Shown here one piece after another: positions 12,053 through 23,470 of a stretch of DNA of 64,000 nucleotides. Both the position numbers and the translations under genes were made by a program. The stretch is from NCBI GenBank assembly GCA_002005505.1, contig MVGU01001225.1:1-64000 (forward strand). The letters are read 5' to 3'. The DNA is from Botryococcus braunii. Lineage: Eukaryota > Chlorophyta > Trebouxiophyceae. Below the pieces are notes generated by a model that saw nothing but the letters and a program-made list of their open reading frames with translations, searched no databases and was not told the DNA's origin. Position 1 is the stretch's first letter. Every line of letters starts with the position of its first letter.

Positions 12053-12572
12053 GGAAATTTCTCCTTGCCTTCTTCTGATCAGGGGTAAGACGCCTCTGTC
12101 TCTTTACTGATCTGAACGCGATCCCGGCAGCCGCCATTCCCTTAGCCACCGCCCTTTGAATGGTTGCCGGATGTACTTCCAGCTGGTTGAATTTTCGTTT
12201 TAATGTAGGATGCTGTTGTAAGGCATGCTCAACGCTGTCCACGTATACCGCCTCTCCCTCTGAGTCGGGAGGCAGCACGAGTTTGGCCACCAAGGCGTTG
12301 ACAAGCTTCGTTGGCACTTTACTGGGCCTCCCAGGGATGGGCTGATTTTCAACGCTTCCTTGATGTTGCTCCTTCTGATATTGCCTCATACAAAACTGCC
12401 CCGGCCTTTTAGGGGCCCTGCCGTGTCTGTCAACACCCAACTTGGCACCAGCCATCGCTGCATTGAAGTTGCATTCTTCGTACAAGGTCGAGGCTCGAGC
12501 TCTGTAGTCTGCAGAATACCAACTTCGAGCCGGCATTTTTTTTATCGATTGAGCCTGCACGGAAATGGGCAT
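12053..12572 (-). pseudogene. Tc1/mariner-like transposase N-half, proximal part (copy D)
   Basis: Open from MPISVQAQS through GRPSKVP to QKKARRN, 170-odd codons without the nonsense codon of copies B and C; this is the most intact N-terminus in the window. About 170 bp of it duplicates the end of the distal piece at 10706-10889. Upstream, the usual spacer is cut at 12709 by the MITE. Confidence 0.7.
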
Positions 12573-12709
12573 TCCACATGTGAGAGGCTATCCCGGCCCA
12601 TAAAACCACGCATGCTTTTGGTACAGGCACATGGTCATAGTATGGTAGCATTAATTCCATTGGAATCATAATGGTTATCAACTAAAAGCCAAAGCAAATT
12701 CTTGTGCGA

Positions 12710-13499
12710 CACCCCCAAACAAAAGGATTGTGCAAAAGCAAGTTAGCCTGTACTATTTTTCGTGATACTTTTAATTGAGGCAATCATTTTCCGGAAAAAG
12801 ACCAGTTTCGAGTAGAATAGGACTGTGGCTATGATTAATAATCGAGGGCGCCGCCCCATATGAGTGTACACGGTGTATGACGCGTTTCCGTACCGCCTAT
12901 CGATACAGCCACTACAAGTCAAGCTTGGGTACCCTATATATATCGAACTGATGAAGGCATGCAAAGGTGCTTAATTAAGATGATCAAGGGTTCAATAGAA
13001 TTCGTTTGGAATGTATATTCAACGTGATGATCGGCAATATTTTTAAATATTGGTGGTGGTGTAGGGCTGCTTTTGCCCAAGAACACCGAAATCCACCGAT
13101 AATAGTCATTCTACTGCATGTATATACTTCTCTTGCCACACCCGAATATTTCCTTTTTAAATTCAAACTTTCACAACTAGAAGCTCTTGGTAAGGGCTTA
13201 CTGTGCTCCGTAGATCAGCGGGATATCCTCCCCTATGTACCGGTTGACAGAACAAAAGGTGCGAGTGCGTGCACCTGTCAAAAACAGGGCGATTTTCAGG
13301 AGGGCAACTGTTCAAAGGGTCGTCGTTACAAGGGCCATGTGAATTGTACAATTACAAATATAACTTGATACTTTGCTCTCAAGTACTCATGGTCGTAACC
13401 TACATTTTCTACCAATTTCAGCTTCAGCCAACCCAGCGTCTGCTTGCAATGCTCTATTCTTTAAAAAAGGCGTTTGCACAATCCTTTTGTTTGGGGGTG
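12710..13499. mobile_element. 790-bp non-autonomous TIR element (MITE-like)
   Basis: Inverted ends: CACCCCCAAACAAAAGGATT... at 12710 and its reverse complement ending at 13499, about 30 bp with one mismatch. No transposase frame inside. The copia gag sequence cagtacAGAgactatgg (seen uninterrupted at 29400-29420 on the minus strand) is split here, and the left flank survives at 10961-10970 and about 11654-11663, giving a 3-bp duplication AGA. Terminal CAC with a 3-bp duplication is compatible with a CACTA/EnSpm-like or PIF-like family; the superfamily is unproved. Its left 146 bp occur twice more in the adjacent mosaic. Confidence 0.75.
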
Positions 13500-13506
13500 A
13501 GAGAGT

Positions 13507-16500
13507 ATGGCAACACCAGCAGGAGGCAGCACGGCCTCCTCAGGAGCTGGACAGTCAGGACAGACCACTGGAGGCACTGTAGCCAGCTCGTATGCATACA
13601 CGATGTACTCCTCCAATCCCAAGATGTCTACGCAGCTGAAGGCTGATCGCACTAATTTCAGGGCCTGGCGTGAAGAGCTGGAGTCCTGCGCAATGCAAAA
13701 AGGAGCAATGGGAGCGTTGGAGACAGCTATGCCTAAGACCGCAGAGAACGCAGCAGTTAAACATTTCATTTTGCAGTCTGTCCCGTCCATGTGGCACGAC
13801 GAAGTCAAACAGCGGGGGAGCGCTTTTGACTTCATTCAGTGGATGGCAGACCGCTGCACTGGAGGGAAGGACAAAGAAATCAACGAGAAGTGGATCAAGG
13901 GGCTCAAACAAGGCATGGTAAAGGGAGAGACAGTGCAATAATGGTGCCACCGAGTCATCAGTATTGCCGCCTCCCTGGAGGCCAATAACCATCAGCTGAG
14001 CGACCGCCAGATCTGCAGGTATATGTAGAAGGGACTACCTGCAGTCTTGCAGAACGACGCTTGGGCAATTACCTCCGCCAAGTCAGACCCCTACAACATG
14101 CTGGAGACGACCCTCACTGCCATTGAGAACTTGGAGTACCAGGATATCCCGCTGGCAGAGTCAGTGCAAGTCACAGCATCAGCTGCAGCAGTTATGGCAG
14201 CAGCAGCAGCAGCCGTGCCAGCTCAAGGTGGAATCCCTGGGCCTCCCCAAGGCGCTGGAGCTGCACCGGGCGCTGGAGCAGCACCAGGAGTGGGAGCTGG
14301 AGCACCTGCTGATGGTCAGGCCCCCCATGGCCCTTCAGCTCACAACGCTGGAGGCAGGGGGCGAGGGTCTGGACGTGGCAGGAGGCCAAAGGAGGAACTG
14401 GCGTGTCGCTTCTGCAACGGGACGGGACATTTCTGGAGGGAGTGCCTGGAACTGAAGAGGCTGCAAGCTCTACGTGGCACAATGCAAGCTGCAAGTGCGG
14501 GCCCAGCTGCGTGGTGGGGCACTGGAGCTCCTCAGCAACAAGCCAGCTGGTGGGATGCTGGCCAGTCCAGAGGAGGCCCTCCCGTGGCACCCTCACATGC
14601 TCCTGGATCTGTGTCCACTATCTTCCCCTTCTTCCCAGGCTGGCATCTCCCACCACCACCTCCTCCAGGTGCTGGTGAGCCTATGTTCGTTTCGTTGAAT
14701 GTGCTTACCCCTACGTCTCATGGGGCTTGCAGTACCTCGTGGCTGATAGATAGTGGTGCATCGGTGCACCTTGTAAATGATCTGTCTTTACTACACAACC
14801 CAGTCCTGCATGCCCTACCTCTCCCTCTTCATTTGGCCACTTCTGACGCCAAAGGAGGGATAGTTGCAACTGAGTCTGTGTGTCTGGTCAATGCCAGACA
14901 AGAGGTGTTTTGGCTGCATAATGTGCAGTGTGTGCCCACTGCACACACTAATCTGATTTCTGTCACAGGAGCCATTCAGGATGGAGCATCATTCCTCACT
15001 GACAGTGCAGGTGGGTACACGACCATGAAAGGCCCAGCAGGCTGGTCTGGTAAGATAGCCAGAGAGCGAGGGCTGTTTTTTTTTAGAATGGGTGTGTCCC
15101 GTCAAGAGCCAACATGATGCGCAGCCACAGTCCAGTCCTCATGTTGCCTCATATCATGCCAGGAAAGGGCACGTGTGTACAGATCGACTACTGTGGCATG
15201 CAAGGTTGGGGCATCCTGGGGTTAAGAGTATGACAAGGTTGGACAACGAAGACCTGGTCACTGGGATCAATGGGTCCCTTGCTCCATGCTCAGAGTGTTC
15301 TCCCCAGTGTGAGTCATGTATACAAGGGAAACATTCTCGCCCCCCCTTTCCAGCTTCCTCTAGGCCTGCAGAGAGTGTGTTAGATAGAGTGCATGTGGAC
15401 ACTGTGGGTCCCATTTCACCAGCTGCAATCACGGGAGAGCGTTTTTGGGTTACTGTGGTGGATGAAAAATACCACCTGATAGCCTCATTGGCAGTGAAGT
15501 CGAAAGAAGCCATTCCCAAGGCCCTCATTGAGCTCTTGAAGTACTGGCAGACATTTCATGAGAAAGTGGTGAAGTGTGTGAGATCTGATAGAGGGACAGA
15601 ATTTCTGAATCAGCAGTTCAAAGAATTTTGTGCTCAGCAGGGCACTAAAATGGAGACCTCAGCCCCATCCACGGCTCAGCAAAATGGACTTGCTGAGCGC
15701 ATGAATCGGACTCTGAAGGAGCGCACAAGGACCCTGTTGGTGCACGCTGCAGCAGACCCTTCCTTGTGGAAGGAGGCACTGAAGTCCTCTGACCCCTACT
15801 GAGATGTTCTATGGGGTAAAGCCTGATGTTGCTTCCTTGCGCACATGGGGCTGTGTGGCACATGTTCACATTCCCCCAGGTCAGCGGTCTGTATTTGGAC
15901 CAAAGACCATTCCAGGCATGTTCACTGGGTATTGCCCACAGTCCAAGGCCTATAGAGTGTACGTAGGCAATGGTGTATGGAAAGAGAGCAGGGATGTTAC
16001 ATTCCTTGAGCATTTGAGAGGAGGGGAGAGAGTGGGTATGTCTAAGGTGCAACCTGGATCCTCTCAATGGCTCTCAGGAGCGTCCTCGCAGGGCAGGGGA
16101 GGCAATTCCAATGTCCCCAGCTCACCAACAGCCATTCCCGTGAATTTTTGGGAAGCAGAGGATGACCCAGTGGTGGAGTGCAAGCCCACTGGATCTCCTG
16201 CTACCACTGCCAGCTCTCCAGAGGATCACAGCAGGCTGAGGAGCTCAGTCGGACCTGTGGCTGGAGCCCCCAGCAGCCAGGATGGTTCCCCTGCCAGAGA
16301 CCTCACAGCAGTCATGGTCAATGCTGGGCCATCTTCAAAATTTAGCTCGGGGGGGTGCTGAAGCGCACTCGCAGCTGGACAAACTGCAGAAGATGCAGGA
16401 GGGGGTCAGGTTCCATGGGAAGTCTCAACATAGACTTCCCCCAGGAATCACCCTCACAAGGGATCAGCGTTATGAACAGCGCCAGGCTAGGAGGGACTCA

Positions 16501-18626
16501 GTAGGGGTTCCCATGCATGACCCTGGCTCAGGCCAGGTACTTGTGAGTGAGCCACCCTTGGTAGGTCTCCCTGATTTGCAGAGGCAGGTTAAGACAGGGG
16601 AGGCTATGCTTGGAGAAGATGTTAGCGAGGAGAGTAGTGGGCTAGAAGTGCCAGCAGCAGGGGAAGCACGTAGCCAAGTTGAGCTGGGAACCAGTCATGC
16701 TTATGGGGTGCAGCCTGACACAGTAGGCGCAGCTCAGGAAAGTCAGAGTAGTGTACCTAGGTGTGAGTCCAGGAGAGAGAGAGAGCTGCTGCTTCCACCT
16801 GCATTGAGAAAGGTGAGGAGAGATTGTAATGGTGGAGCGCATGAGTCTGACAGTTCAAGAGAGAGAGTTGGGGAGGGCTCTGGCAGTTCTGGCTGTACTG
16901 CAGGATCTCAACATAAGGTACAAAATGTACCTTATTCTGGGAACCAGGATCAGAGGGATATAAAAGACAACAGTCCCAGGAGTGTTGACAGTACTGCAGA
17001 GTCTCAGCATAAGGTACAAAATGTACCTTATGTCAAGCTGGGAAAGGTTCATGTGCCATCTAACCTGAGGGAAGCCCAATGCTCCCCTCAATGGGATTTT
17101 TGGCAACAAGCAATGAGGGAAGAGATGGATTCCCTTGAACCCCATGAGGTTCTAGAGTATGTGGACAGACCACATGGACAAAAAGTTATTCCTGTCCATT
17201 GGATATTCTCCACTAAAATTGATGCACATGGGAATGTTACTCGCTTTAAAGCGAGGTTAGTTGCCCAAGGGTGTAGACAGATCCCTGGGATAGATGTTGG
17301 GGAGGTATTTGCACCCACCAGCAGCTATGGGGCAAGGAGGGCTGTGCTGGCAGTGGCTGCCACACAGAATCTTGAGATCCACCAAGTGGATATCAAGACG
17401 GCTTTTCTCAATGGAGAGTTGGAGGAAGAGGTCTATGTGACCCAACCACCAGGATTTGAGAATGGCAACACGAGGGTTGTGTGCAAGCTCATGAAGGCAC
17501 TATACGGTCTAAAACAAGCCCCACGGGCTTGGCACAAGACCTTGACCGACAAGTTGAGCGTGATGGAGAATAGTGTGTGCAAGAGTGATGCGGGTGTATA
17601 CATCAGGAGGGCCCCTGATGGCAACCTGTCCTTTATTCTTGTTTATGTTGATGATCTTCTCATAGTTGCCAGATTGGTTGCAGAGATTGAGTGGGGGAAA
17701 GAGTTGTTGAAGAAGGACTTCACCATCCATGATTTGGGAGAGGTGAATGATTTCCTGGGGTGTCAGGTCCTACGCAATAGAGTTCAGAGCACTATTTCCA
17801 TGAGTTGCACTCCCAAGATTGATGCTCTTGTGGAAAAGTTGGTGTTGCTGATGATGGGCCTGTGGTTGATACCCCCATGTCCAAGGACTTCGTGGCTAGC
17901 AGCAGACCCGAGTCCTCAGGTGGTTTGTCACATGGGGCAGGTACCCCACTGCCACCTGGTCATCGGTACTGTGAGTTGATTGGATCGTTGCTATATATTG
18001 CCAATACGACCCGGCCTGACATTTCTCAGGCTGTTGGAGTGTTGTCAAGGTATAGAATGACACCCACTACCTCACACTGGAATGAGGCCATTCGCGTGCT
18101 GAAGTACTTGAGAGATACGAGAGAATTAGCTCTTACTCTGGGTGGAAAGGGGCCTGAGCTAGAAGGCTATGTTGATGCCGACTATGCTGGGGACCTGGAC
18201 CACAGGTATTCCACCACTGGCTATGTTCTATCAGTCTATGGTAGTGCCGTGGTTTGGGGAAGCAAGAAGCAGAGCTCAGTTGCTACCTCAACTGTGCAAG
18301 CCGAGTTTATGGCAGCCGGCCATATTGTGAAGGAAGCCAACTGGCTTAGGGGCTTCTTGGAAGAGATTGGAGCTGCACCTTGGAGAGTCAAAATTTTCTG
18401 TGACAACCAAGGATGCATTTCCAATTTACGGAACCCCCTTTATTCCAAATTCACAAAGCATGTTGCAGTAAGCTTCCACTATGCTAGGGAAGCTATGGCA
18501 CTTGGGCAGGTAGATATCCTCTATGTAGAATCTGCTCGAAATGTGGCTGACATTATGACCAAGCCACTTGCTAAGCCCGTGTTTGTTGGTCATCGTGATT
18601 CACTAGGTTTGAGAAGATACACATAA
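13507..18626 (+). pseudogene. copia-1 gag-pol pseudogene
   Basis: Gag begins at MATPAGGST. The CCHC knuckle is CRFCNGTGHFWREC, protease is WLIDSGASVHL, integrase has the HARLGHPG...CESC zinc motif and the catalytic set HVDTVGP, RSDRGTEF and NGLAERMNRT. RT has YGLKQAPRAWH and YVDDLL; RNase H has VDADYAGD, QAEFMA and CDNQG. Compared with copia-2 it has nonsense codons in gag (near 13939 and 14026), an extra T in the T run near 15080 (protease-integrase), a ~41-bp deletion near 15790 (integrase) and shifts near 16360 and 17860. Not functional. Confidence 0.9.
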
Positions 18627-18646
18627 AGCATGCAGGCAAGGGGAAG

Positions 18647-19347
18647 TGTTGAGTTGTGAACATACATTATAGAATGCCTTGTGCTTTAGGTGATCTTCAA
18701 ATGTACATTATTAGGATACGGGTCCACTATCCACATAAGGTACCTCAAGACACGTTCGGATAAGGTCTATTTCGAACATAAGGTACAATCTGATTTAGAT
18801 TACGCGTTAGTGTGAAAGGACTATTAAAGCTGCGATCACCGCATAGTCGAGCAACTGGTTTGGAAAGATACTGGGCACATAAGGATGCCAGTCTTGTTCA
18901 TGCAGTTGCATGTGTCTAAAGAGCAGACAGTCGTCAAGGACTGTAGCTGGAGAGGCACGAACTTACGACCTGTCTGCTTGCTTACAGGTGCGGTGACTCA
19001 GGGTGTGTATTGGTAATGTGTTCATGTTTGATTGCTTGTTTGTAAGTGAACCATCTTAGTGGACAATCAAGTCTCCCAAACAGCTAAGGGACGGAGTCTT
19101 GATTGAGTATAGGAAGGTACTTGCTTTCAGCCGTCAGGAGCTTATCCGTGTGTAGATGCTCATTGACAGATCAACATGTAACGGAAGTGGTTTGGAAAGA
19201 TACTGGGCACATAAGGATGCCAGTCTTGTTCATGCAGTTGCATGTGTCTAAAGAGCAGACAGTCGTCAAGGACTGTAGCTGGAGAGGCACGAACTTACGA
19301 CCTGTCTGCTTGCTTACAGGATACGCCTCTGCCCATAACCTTTTACA
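18647..19347 (+). repeat. 3' LTR of copia-1 (701 bp) with internal 132-bp direct repeat
   Basis: Begins TGTTGAGTTG after a polypurine tract and ends CCATAACCTTTTACA. Two near-identical 132-bp segments lie at 18857-18988 and 19189-19320. The first is followed by GTGCGG and the second by ATACGCC. Both copia-2 LTRs and the diverged copia-3 LTR keep this layout. Confidence 0.9.
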
Positions 19348-19620
19348 GAATGCTAGATGTCTCACTCGTAGCAGCAAACCCAAAGACAATGATCGCCACC
19401 CGAGTTCCTAGTCCACCTATGCGCGGATCCGGCTACGTCGTCCCTCTACGAGATGCCTTCGCGAGCATAACGATATGGATGACGAGAGGAGACCCACTAG
19501 GATATTACAGTCATTTTCCTACACACAAGGACAACGAGATCTACTCGTATCCCAAAGGGCACGAAGAAACATGAACTACGCGCACATCTTACGTGAGGCG
19601 CGTCGCGGCACCTCACTACA
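19348..19620. other. Unassigned 273 bp between copia-1 and a gypsy fragment
   Basis: No repeat of other parts of the window and no convincing frame seen. Possible pre-insertion host or unrelated element sequence. Confidence 0.5.
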
Positions 19621-20723
19621 GGCTGCCTACCCACATTGGGGTCCAAATGCGCCTTAAATTTGCAGGGGAGCCTGACAAGCCGTTGCAGGCTTACATTGAT
19701 GCATTGTGCCTTCTGCCTGATTATGAGGTGAAGCAGGCCCCAAAGGACAATGGTCAAGGGCCTAGTGGGATACGTGCAGGCCAGAGGGGCCACCAGGATG
19801 GCCATCATGGGGGTGGTCGCACACGCAATCACCCCGTGAAGAATGGAAGGGTCAAGAAGTTGCTTTTCAAGCCGTCCCATGAGGGGAAAGATAAGAGGAA
19901 GTCACTTCCTCAGTGTTGGGCATGTGGCAAATTTGGCCACAAGAGCAATAGCCCAGATTGTCCATCAAAAAAGAAATCGTCCTCGTCATCGGTAAGTCCC
20001 CACATTACTCCCAGGAAAAGGAAACGTGAACCGTTTGATCCGTTGACAACTGCGGAGGAACCGTTGCAATCTGCCATGAAGCCTGCCAGGTTGTATGCCT
20101 GCTCAGGGTTAGACCCTGACGTGTCAGAGCCCAAGGTGGGGCGTCTGACAATGATGGTGCGGGCAGGGCTCAAAGGGCGGCAACGGAAATTGAAGTGTCT
20201 GTTTGATGGAGGTGCCACATCATGTTTTATCTCGCGCCGTATAGTCGAAGAGATGGAGCTCAAATCCCAGGAGATGGGGGAACGGCAGATTAAACTTCCT
20301 GATGGCAGCCTAACCAGCAGTATAGGATTTGCTTCAGTTGCATTGCAGTTTAGTCACGTCTCAACGACGATGGTGGTACCTTGCATTGTGGCTCCATTAG
20401 AGAGCTTAGAAGTGATTTTGGGTGACCCCTGGATGCAAGAACATGACGTGGTGATGAGCTATGGAGCTCGTACCATTACTCTGACAACTAATGGGGACCC
20501 AGTGGTACTTACACCAGACACGTGTTCCACACCTCCTGTGGCAGTAATTAACGCGGTGCAGGCAAGAAGGGCAATTCGAAACGGAGCCCTTGGGGTCTTG
20601 GTGCAGCCTGACCTCCTGTCCGCGGTTGGGGCAGATGATGTAATTAAGTTTGATTATCCAAATGTTGCCAATTTGTTGAAGGAATTTCATGATGTTTTTC
20701 CTGATGAATTGCCTTCTCAATTG
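19621..20723 (+). pseudogene. Fragment of gypsy-2-family gag/protease
   Basis: Matches gypsy-2 35819-36598 joined to 47610-47930, with a CCHC knuckle (CWACGKFGHKSNSPDC) and a protease-like FDGGATSCF. It is open but truncated at both ends: left at GGCTGCCTACCC, right at CTTCTCAATTG. It has no LTR and no clear target duplication. It lacks the 11-kb DNA transposon, so it is an empty-site copy for that insertion. It truncates the minus-strand gag at 20724. Confidence 0.85.
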
Positions 20724-21098
20724 TGACCGGCATGTTGTTTGCGTTCAACCTTCTAGCTAGCAGCTCCGTGCGTGACACATACTCCTCAAGTGTACCATCA
20801 TTGCCCATTACCTCATTGTTTAGCAAGTCAAGCCACTGATCGTTTATTTCTAGATTTGCACCCCCTTGGAACTGGCTCATTATCCACTTGAGTGCCACCG
20901 CAACTGACACTGCAAACGCACTTTTCTGAGCCCACACTTCTGGAATACGTTGCAGCAGCAAATGCAAGGCTACTGCATCTCCCTTTGTGCCAGGCATGGA
21001 GGTTTTCAAACACTCCAACACATTCCTGCTCACAGCACAGTGAAACACATTTTGTTTCCAGATATCTAAAGACAACCCCAAACGATCTAGAGGAGTAG
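20724..21098 (-). pseudogene. Gag-like ORF of the outermost retroelement, distal part
   Basis: Minus-strand reading contains ALHLLLQRIPEVWAQ, INDQWLDLLNNEVMGND and YVSRTELLARRLN, a pattern like the copia gag of copia-1/2 (VPSMW... INEKWIKGLKQGMV... CHRVISIAASLEAN) but a different family. Upstream of 21098 the frame continues exactly at 51546 once gypsy-2 and one copy of its AGTAG duplication are removed. The end is cut by the gypsy fragment. Confidence 0.7.
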
Positions 21099-21446
21099 TG
21101 TAGCGATCGGGAAGATAGGCTCGAGGATCGAGGCCTAGTATCGATCAGCGATCCGGAACAATCGGATAGAACCGAGGCTGTACATCGGTGGTCCGAACCG
21201 GGCGTGGGTCCCCAGGCAGGTCCTGATGGTCTCGAGGCTCTGGTGCCTCGGGATTGACAATCCCGAGGCATAGCGGAGCTGTCGAGGGGATTTCCGGAGG
21301 GCTCGAGGCTGGAGGCCGAGCTATATAAAGGGAAATCCCTAGGCGAAGGGTCATTCCTTGCCGAACCTATCATAATATCATTAAGAGAGTGACATCGATT
21401 GCCTATTGATTACTTAATTGTTTTATTGACTTCCGCTGGTGTTACA
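21099..21446 (+). repeat. 5' LTR of gypsy-2 (348 bp)
   Basis: TGTAGCGATCGG to GGTGTTACA. Contains a TATATAAAG promoter-like box near 21322. Confidence 0.93.
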
Positions 21447-21449
21447 GCT

Positions 21450-21456
21450 TGGTATC
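21450..21456 (+). promoter_or_regulatory. Primer binding site of gypsy-2
   Basis: TGGTATC three bases after the LTR end, matching the complement of the 3' end of initiator tRNA-Met in its first seven bases; the rest (GGCGAGC) diverges. Confidence 0.6.
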
Positions 21457-21508
21457 GGCGAGCTAGGTGCTCGTGCTATTGTTGATTAGCTTTTAATTGT
21501 AAGTCACA

Positions 21509-21654
21509 ATGGCTGATTACGATGATATGCTAATGGGGGACGATGGGGGACTTGGAGCCGAAGCTGGGGGACTTTGTGGGGCTCCGGAAGTTCCGCCAGG
21601 GAACCCCGTTGGGCATGACGTAAACGCCATGCTTGGGCAGGTGGTTGGCCTGAT
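21509..21654 (+). pseudogene. gypsy-2 gag, first 48 codons (split by gypsy-1)
   Basis: Acidic N-terminus MADYDDMLMGDDGG. The frame continues without change at 35283 when gypsy-1 and one CTGAT are removed. Confidence 0.8.
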
Positions 21655-21951
21655 TGTAACAGGAATAGTCGCGTGTTATAGGAAAATGACCGGACCACGA
21701 GGATTTGGACCTCCATAAAGGTCCCTTCGTGAGTTATGGTCCTCCACGCCAAGAAGTGGCTGCTTCACGCGCCAAGGGAGTGACCCCTTACTTGACAAGG
21801 CGCATTGGCGATGGAGACAGGGACACTTAGAACAGGATAGAAGAAGGCTTTGGCAGAGGAACGACCGGGCCGGACTGGACGGGTACTGAGGTGGAGCCCA
21901 AACAAGTTGTAACCATTGTTCCCGCATCCTTTGGCCGTTTCTACTGTATCA
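21655..21951 (+). repeat. 5' LTR of gypsy-1 (297 bp)
   Basis: TGTAACAGGAATAG to TACTGTATCA, followed by a tRNA-iMet-type PBS. Confidence 0.93.
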
Positions 21952-22165
21952 CTGGTATCGGAGAGAGGGGCCAAATTTTGAGCTCCTCTCGTTGAAAAAA
22001 TTTCCCAAAGAAGTTTTCAGAGAATTCTATAGATTCGGATTGGGTTAGTTGTGGTGTGTGTGGCGCTTTTAGGGGCCTACGACTCGGGTCACCGAGTTTA
22101 GGGCCCCCACCTGGACTTTCTCGATTTCCTGTGTCACCGGGCCTCGCCAGCACTGACAGCTCAGA

Positions 22166-23117
22166 TATGGCTAGACGACAAGTCGAAGAGCTGCAGGCTG
22201 CTTTGGCAGAGGCCGAGGGGCGTGAAGCGGCAATGGCTGCCGAACTGGCTGAGTTACGACAACAGGCAGAAAACACTGAAGTTGCGGCTCAAAACCCCGC
22301 GAACCCACAGGCAAGAATCCCGACCGTTCGAACCCACTTACCGGAAAAATTCGAGGGACGCAGGGACGATCTCGAACAATCCCTAGACGATGGTCAACAG
22401 GCAAAGGTTTTGATGATTTGGATGCCTTGATAAGTTTACTCACACGGTACGATGCCGCGGTGGGCGGGCCCTTACAGGCAAAGAGACTGAGAACCAGCCC
22501 CGGGGGCCCTAACTCAAGCATTGCAACCGCCACCGTTGGCCCAGCACCGCACGTTGCTGGCGTCGGACAGGACTGGACAATCCCCTACTACAGTCATGAA
22601 TTTGAGATGATGGCAGCTGCACCGATGGTGGCAGCGCCAATCCAGATGGCCCATGGTTACCCTGCGCCGCTCGCCACGGTCGCCGCGATCCAAGGCGCGA
22701 CTCCTTATCCCCGCAGGGATGGTTTACCTCCCGAGTATCGGAGGGACACTAGAGTTGCCTTTCCCCTCAACAGAAGCTGTTACGCATGCAATACCCCTGG
22801 CCATGAATCTTGGTTTTGCCCACTCAAAAAAACTTAGAGAGGACCCTAACGCCTATCTTAATCAACAACAGTGGGACATCTTTCAACACATTGTGAAGGC
22901 CAGACAGGAGGTAAACCAGCCTGCTCCACTAATTCCAGGTCTGGCTGGTGATTTGCTACGGCGACGGGTAGGAGGGGGCCACAACAACTTTAGGTCCCTC
23001 GGTGTGGGAGCAGCCCCTATGCAAGGGTGGACAGCACAGGGTGGGGCCGGACGGGGGAGGAGAATCAGAGGACGGGGCCGTGGACGGGGCCGGGCAAGGG
23101 GACGCGGTAGGCCATGA
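22166..23117 (+). pseudogene. gypsy-1 gag
   Basis: An N-terminal coiled-coil-like Ala/Glu segment (VEELQAALAEAEGREAAMA), a junction near 22380-22420 where much of the capsid appears deleted, a CCHC knuckle CYACNTPGHESWFC, and an Arg/Gly-rich tail ending at 23117. There are frame changes near 22420 and 22830. Confidence 0.75.
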
Positions 23118-23470
23118 GTGGAGTTAGAGAAGGAAACCTCCACACTTTTGTTCCTTGGGAATCTTTTCATTCTTCTATCGAGCAACGTTGTTCTGAGTTT
23201 TTGCATTGTTCTTTTTCTAGAGGCCCCTTTGACAATACCCTACCCGATGGAAGGTCTAAACCGACATTTGTTGCAGTACCTATAGGTAAAGCTGAGGACA
23301 CCTTATCCACTTTCGCTCGTGAGCAACAAACAAATAAACATTTAAGTACTTGTTTTCTAATGGGTAGTAAAGTGGCGAAATCCAAGGCAGTGTACCCATG
23401 GCTAAAAGGCATGAGAGTTATCCTGCAAGGTACCAAGGGACCTGATGTCCCCTACTCCTATGTAGTTTAC
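23114..23470 (+). pseudogene. gypsy-1 gag-protease linker, left part (split by copia-2)
   Basis: Open from 23114 until the copia-2 insertion at 23471. The frame continues at 30620 after the duplicated TTTAC. Gypsy-3 shows the uninterrupted sequence near 60610-60640. Confidence 0.75.

Larger units (their letters stand above)
13500..19347 (+). mobile_element. Ty1/copia retrotransposon copia-1 (degenerate, 5' LTR displaced)
   Basis: Internal region with gag-pol in copia order (gag, PR, IN, RT, RNase H) followed by a purine-rich tract (caaggggaag) and a 701-bp 3' LTR at 18647. The 5' LTR is not present in place; pieces of it and of the leader are in the mosaic at 10890-12052. Same family as copia-2 on the other strand. 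Confidence 0.9.

Noticed and set aside
13006..13368. Coding sequence inside the 790-bp TIR element
   Set aside because: Frames on both strands overlap, show no motif and have no protein-like pattern.
21509..21718. A free-standing 69-codon gene
   Set aside because: It is the start of gypsy-2 gag read into the gypsy-1 LTR.
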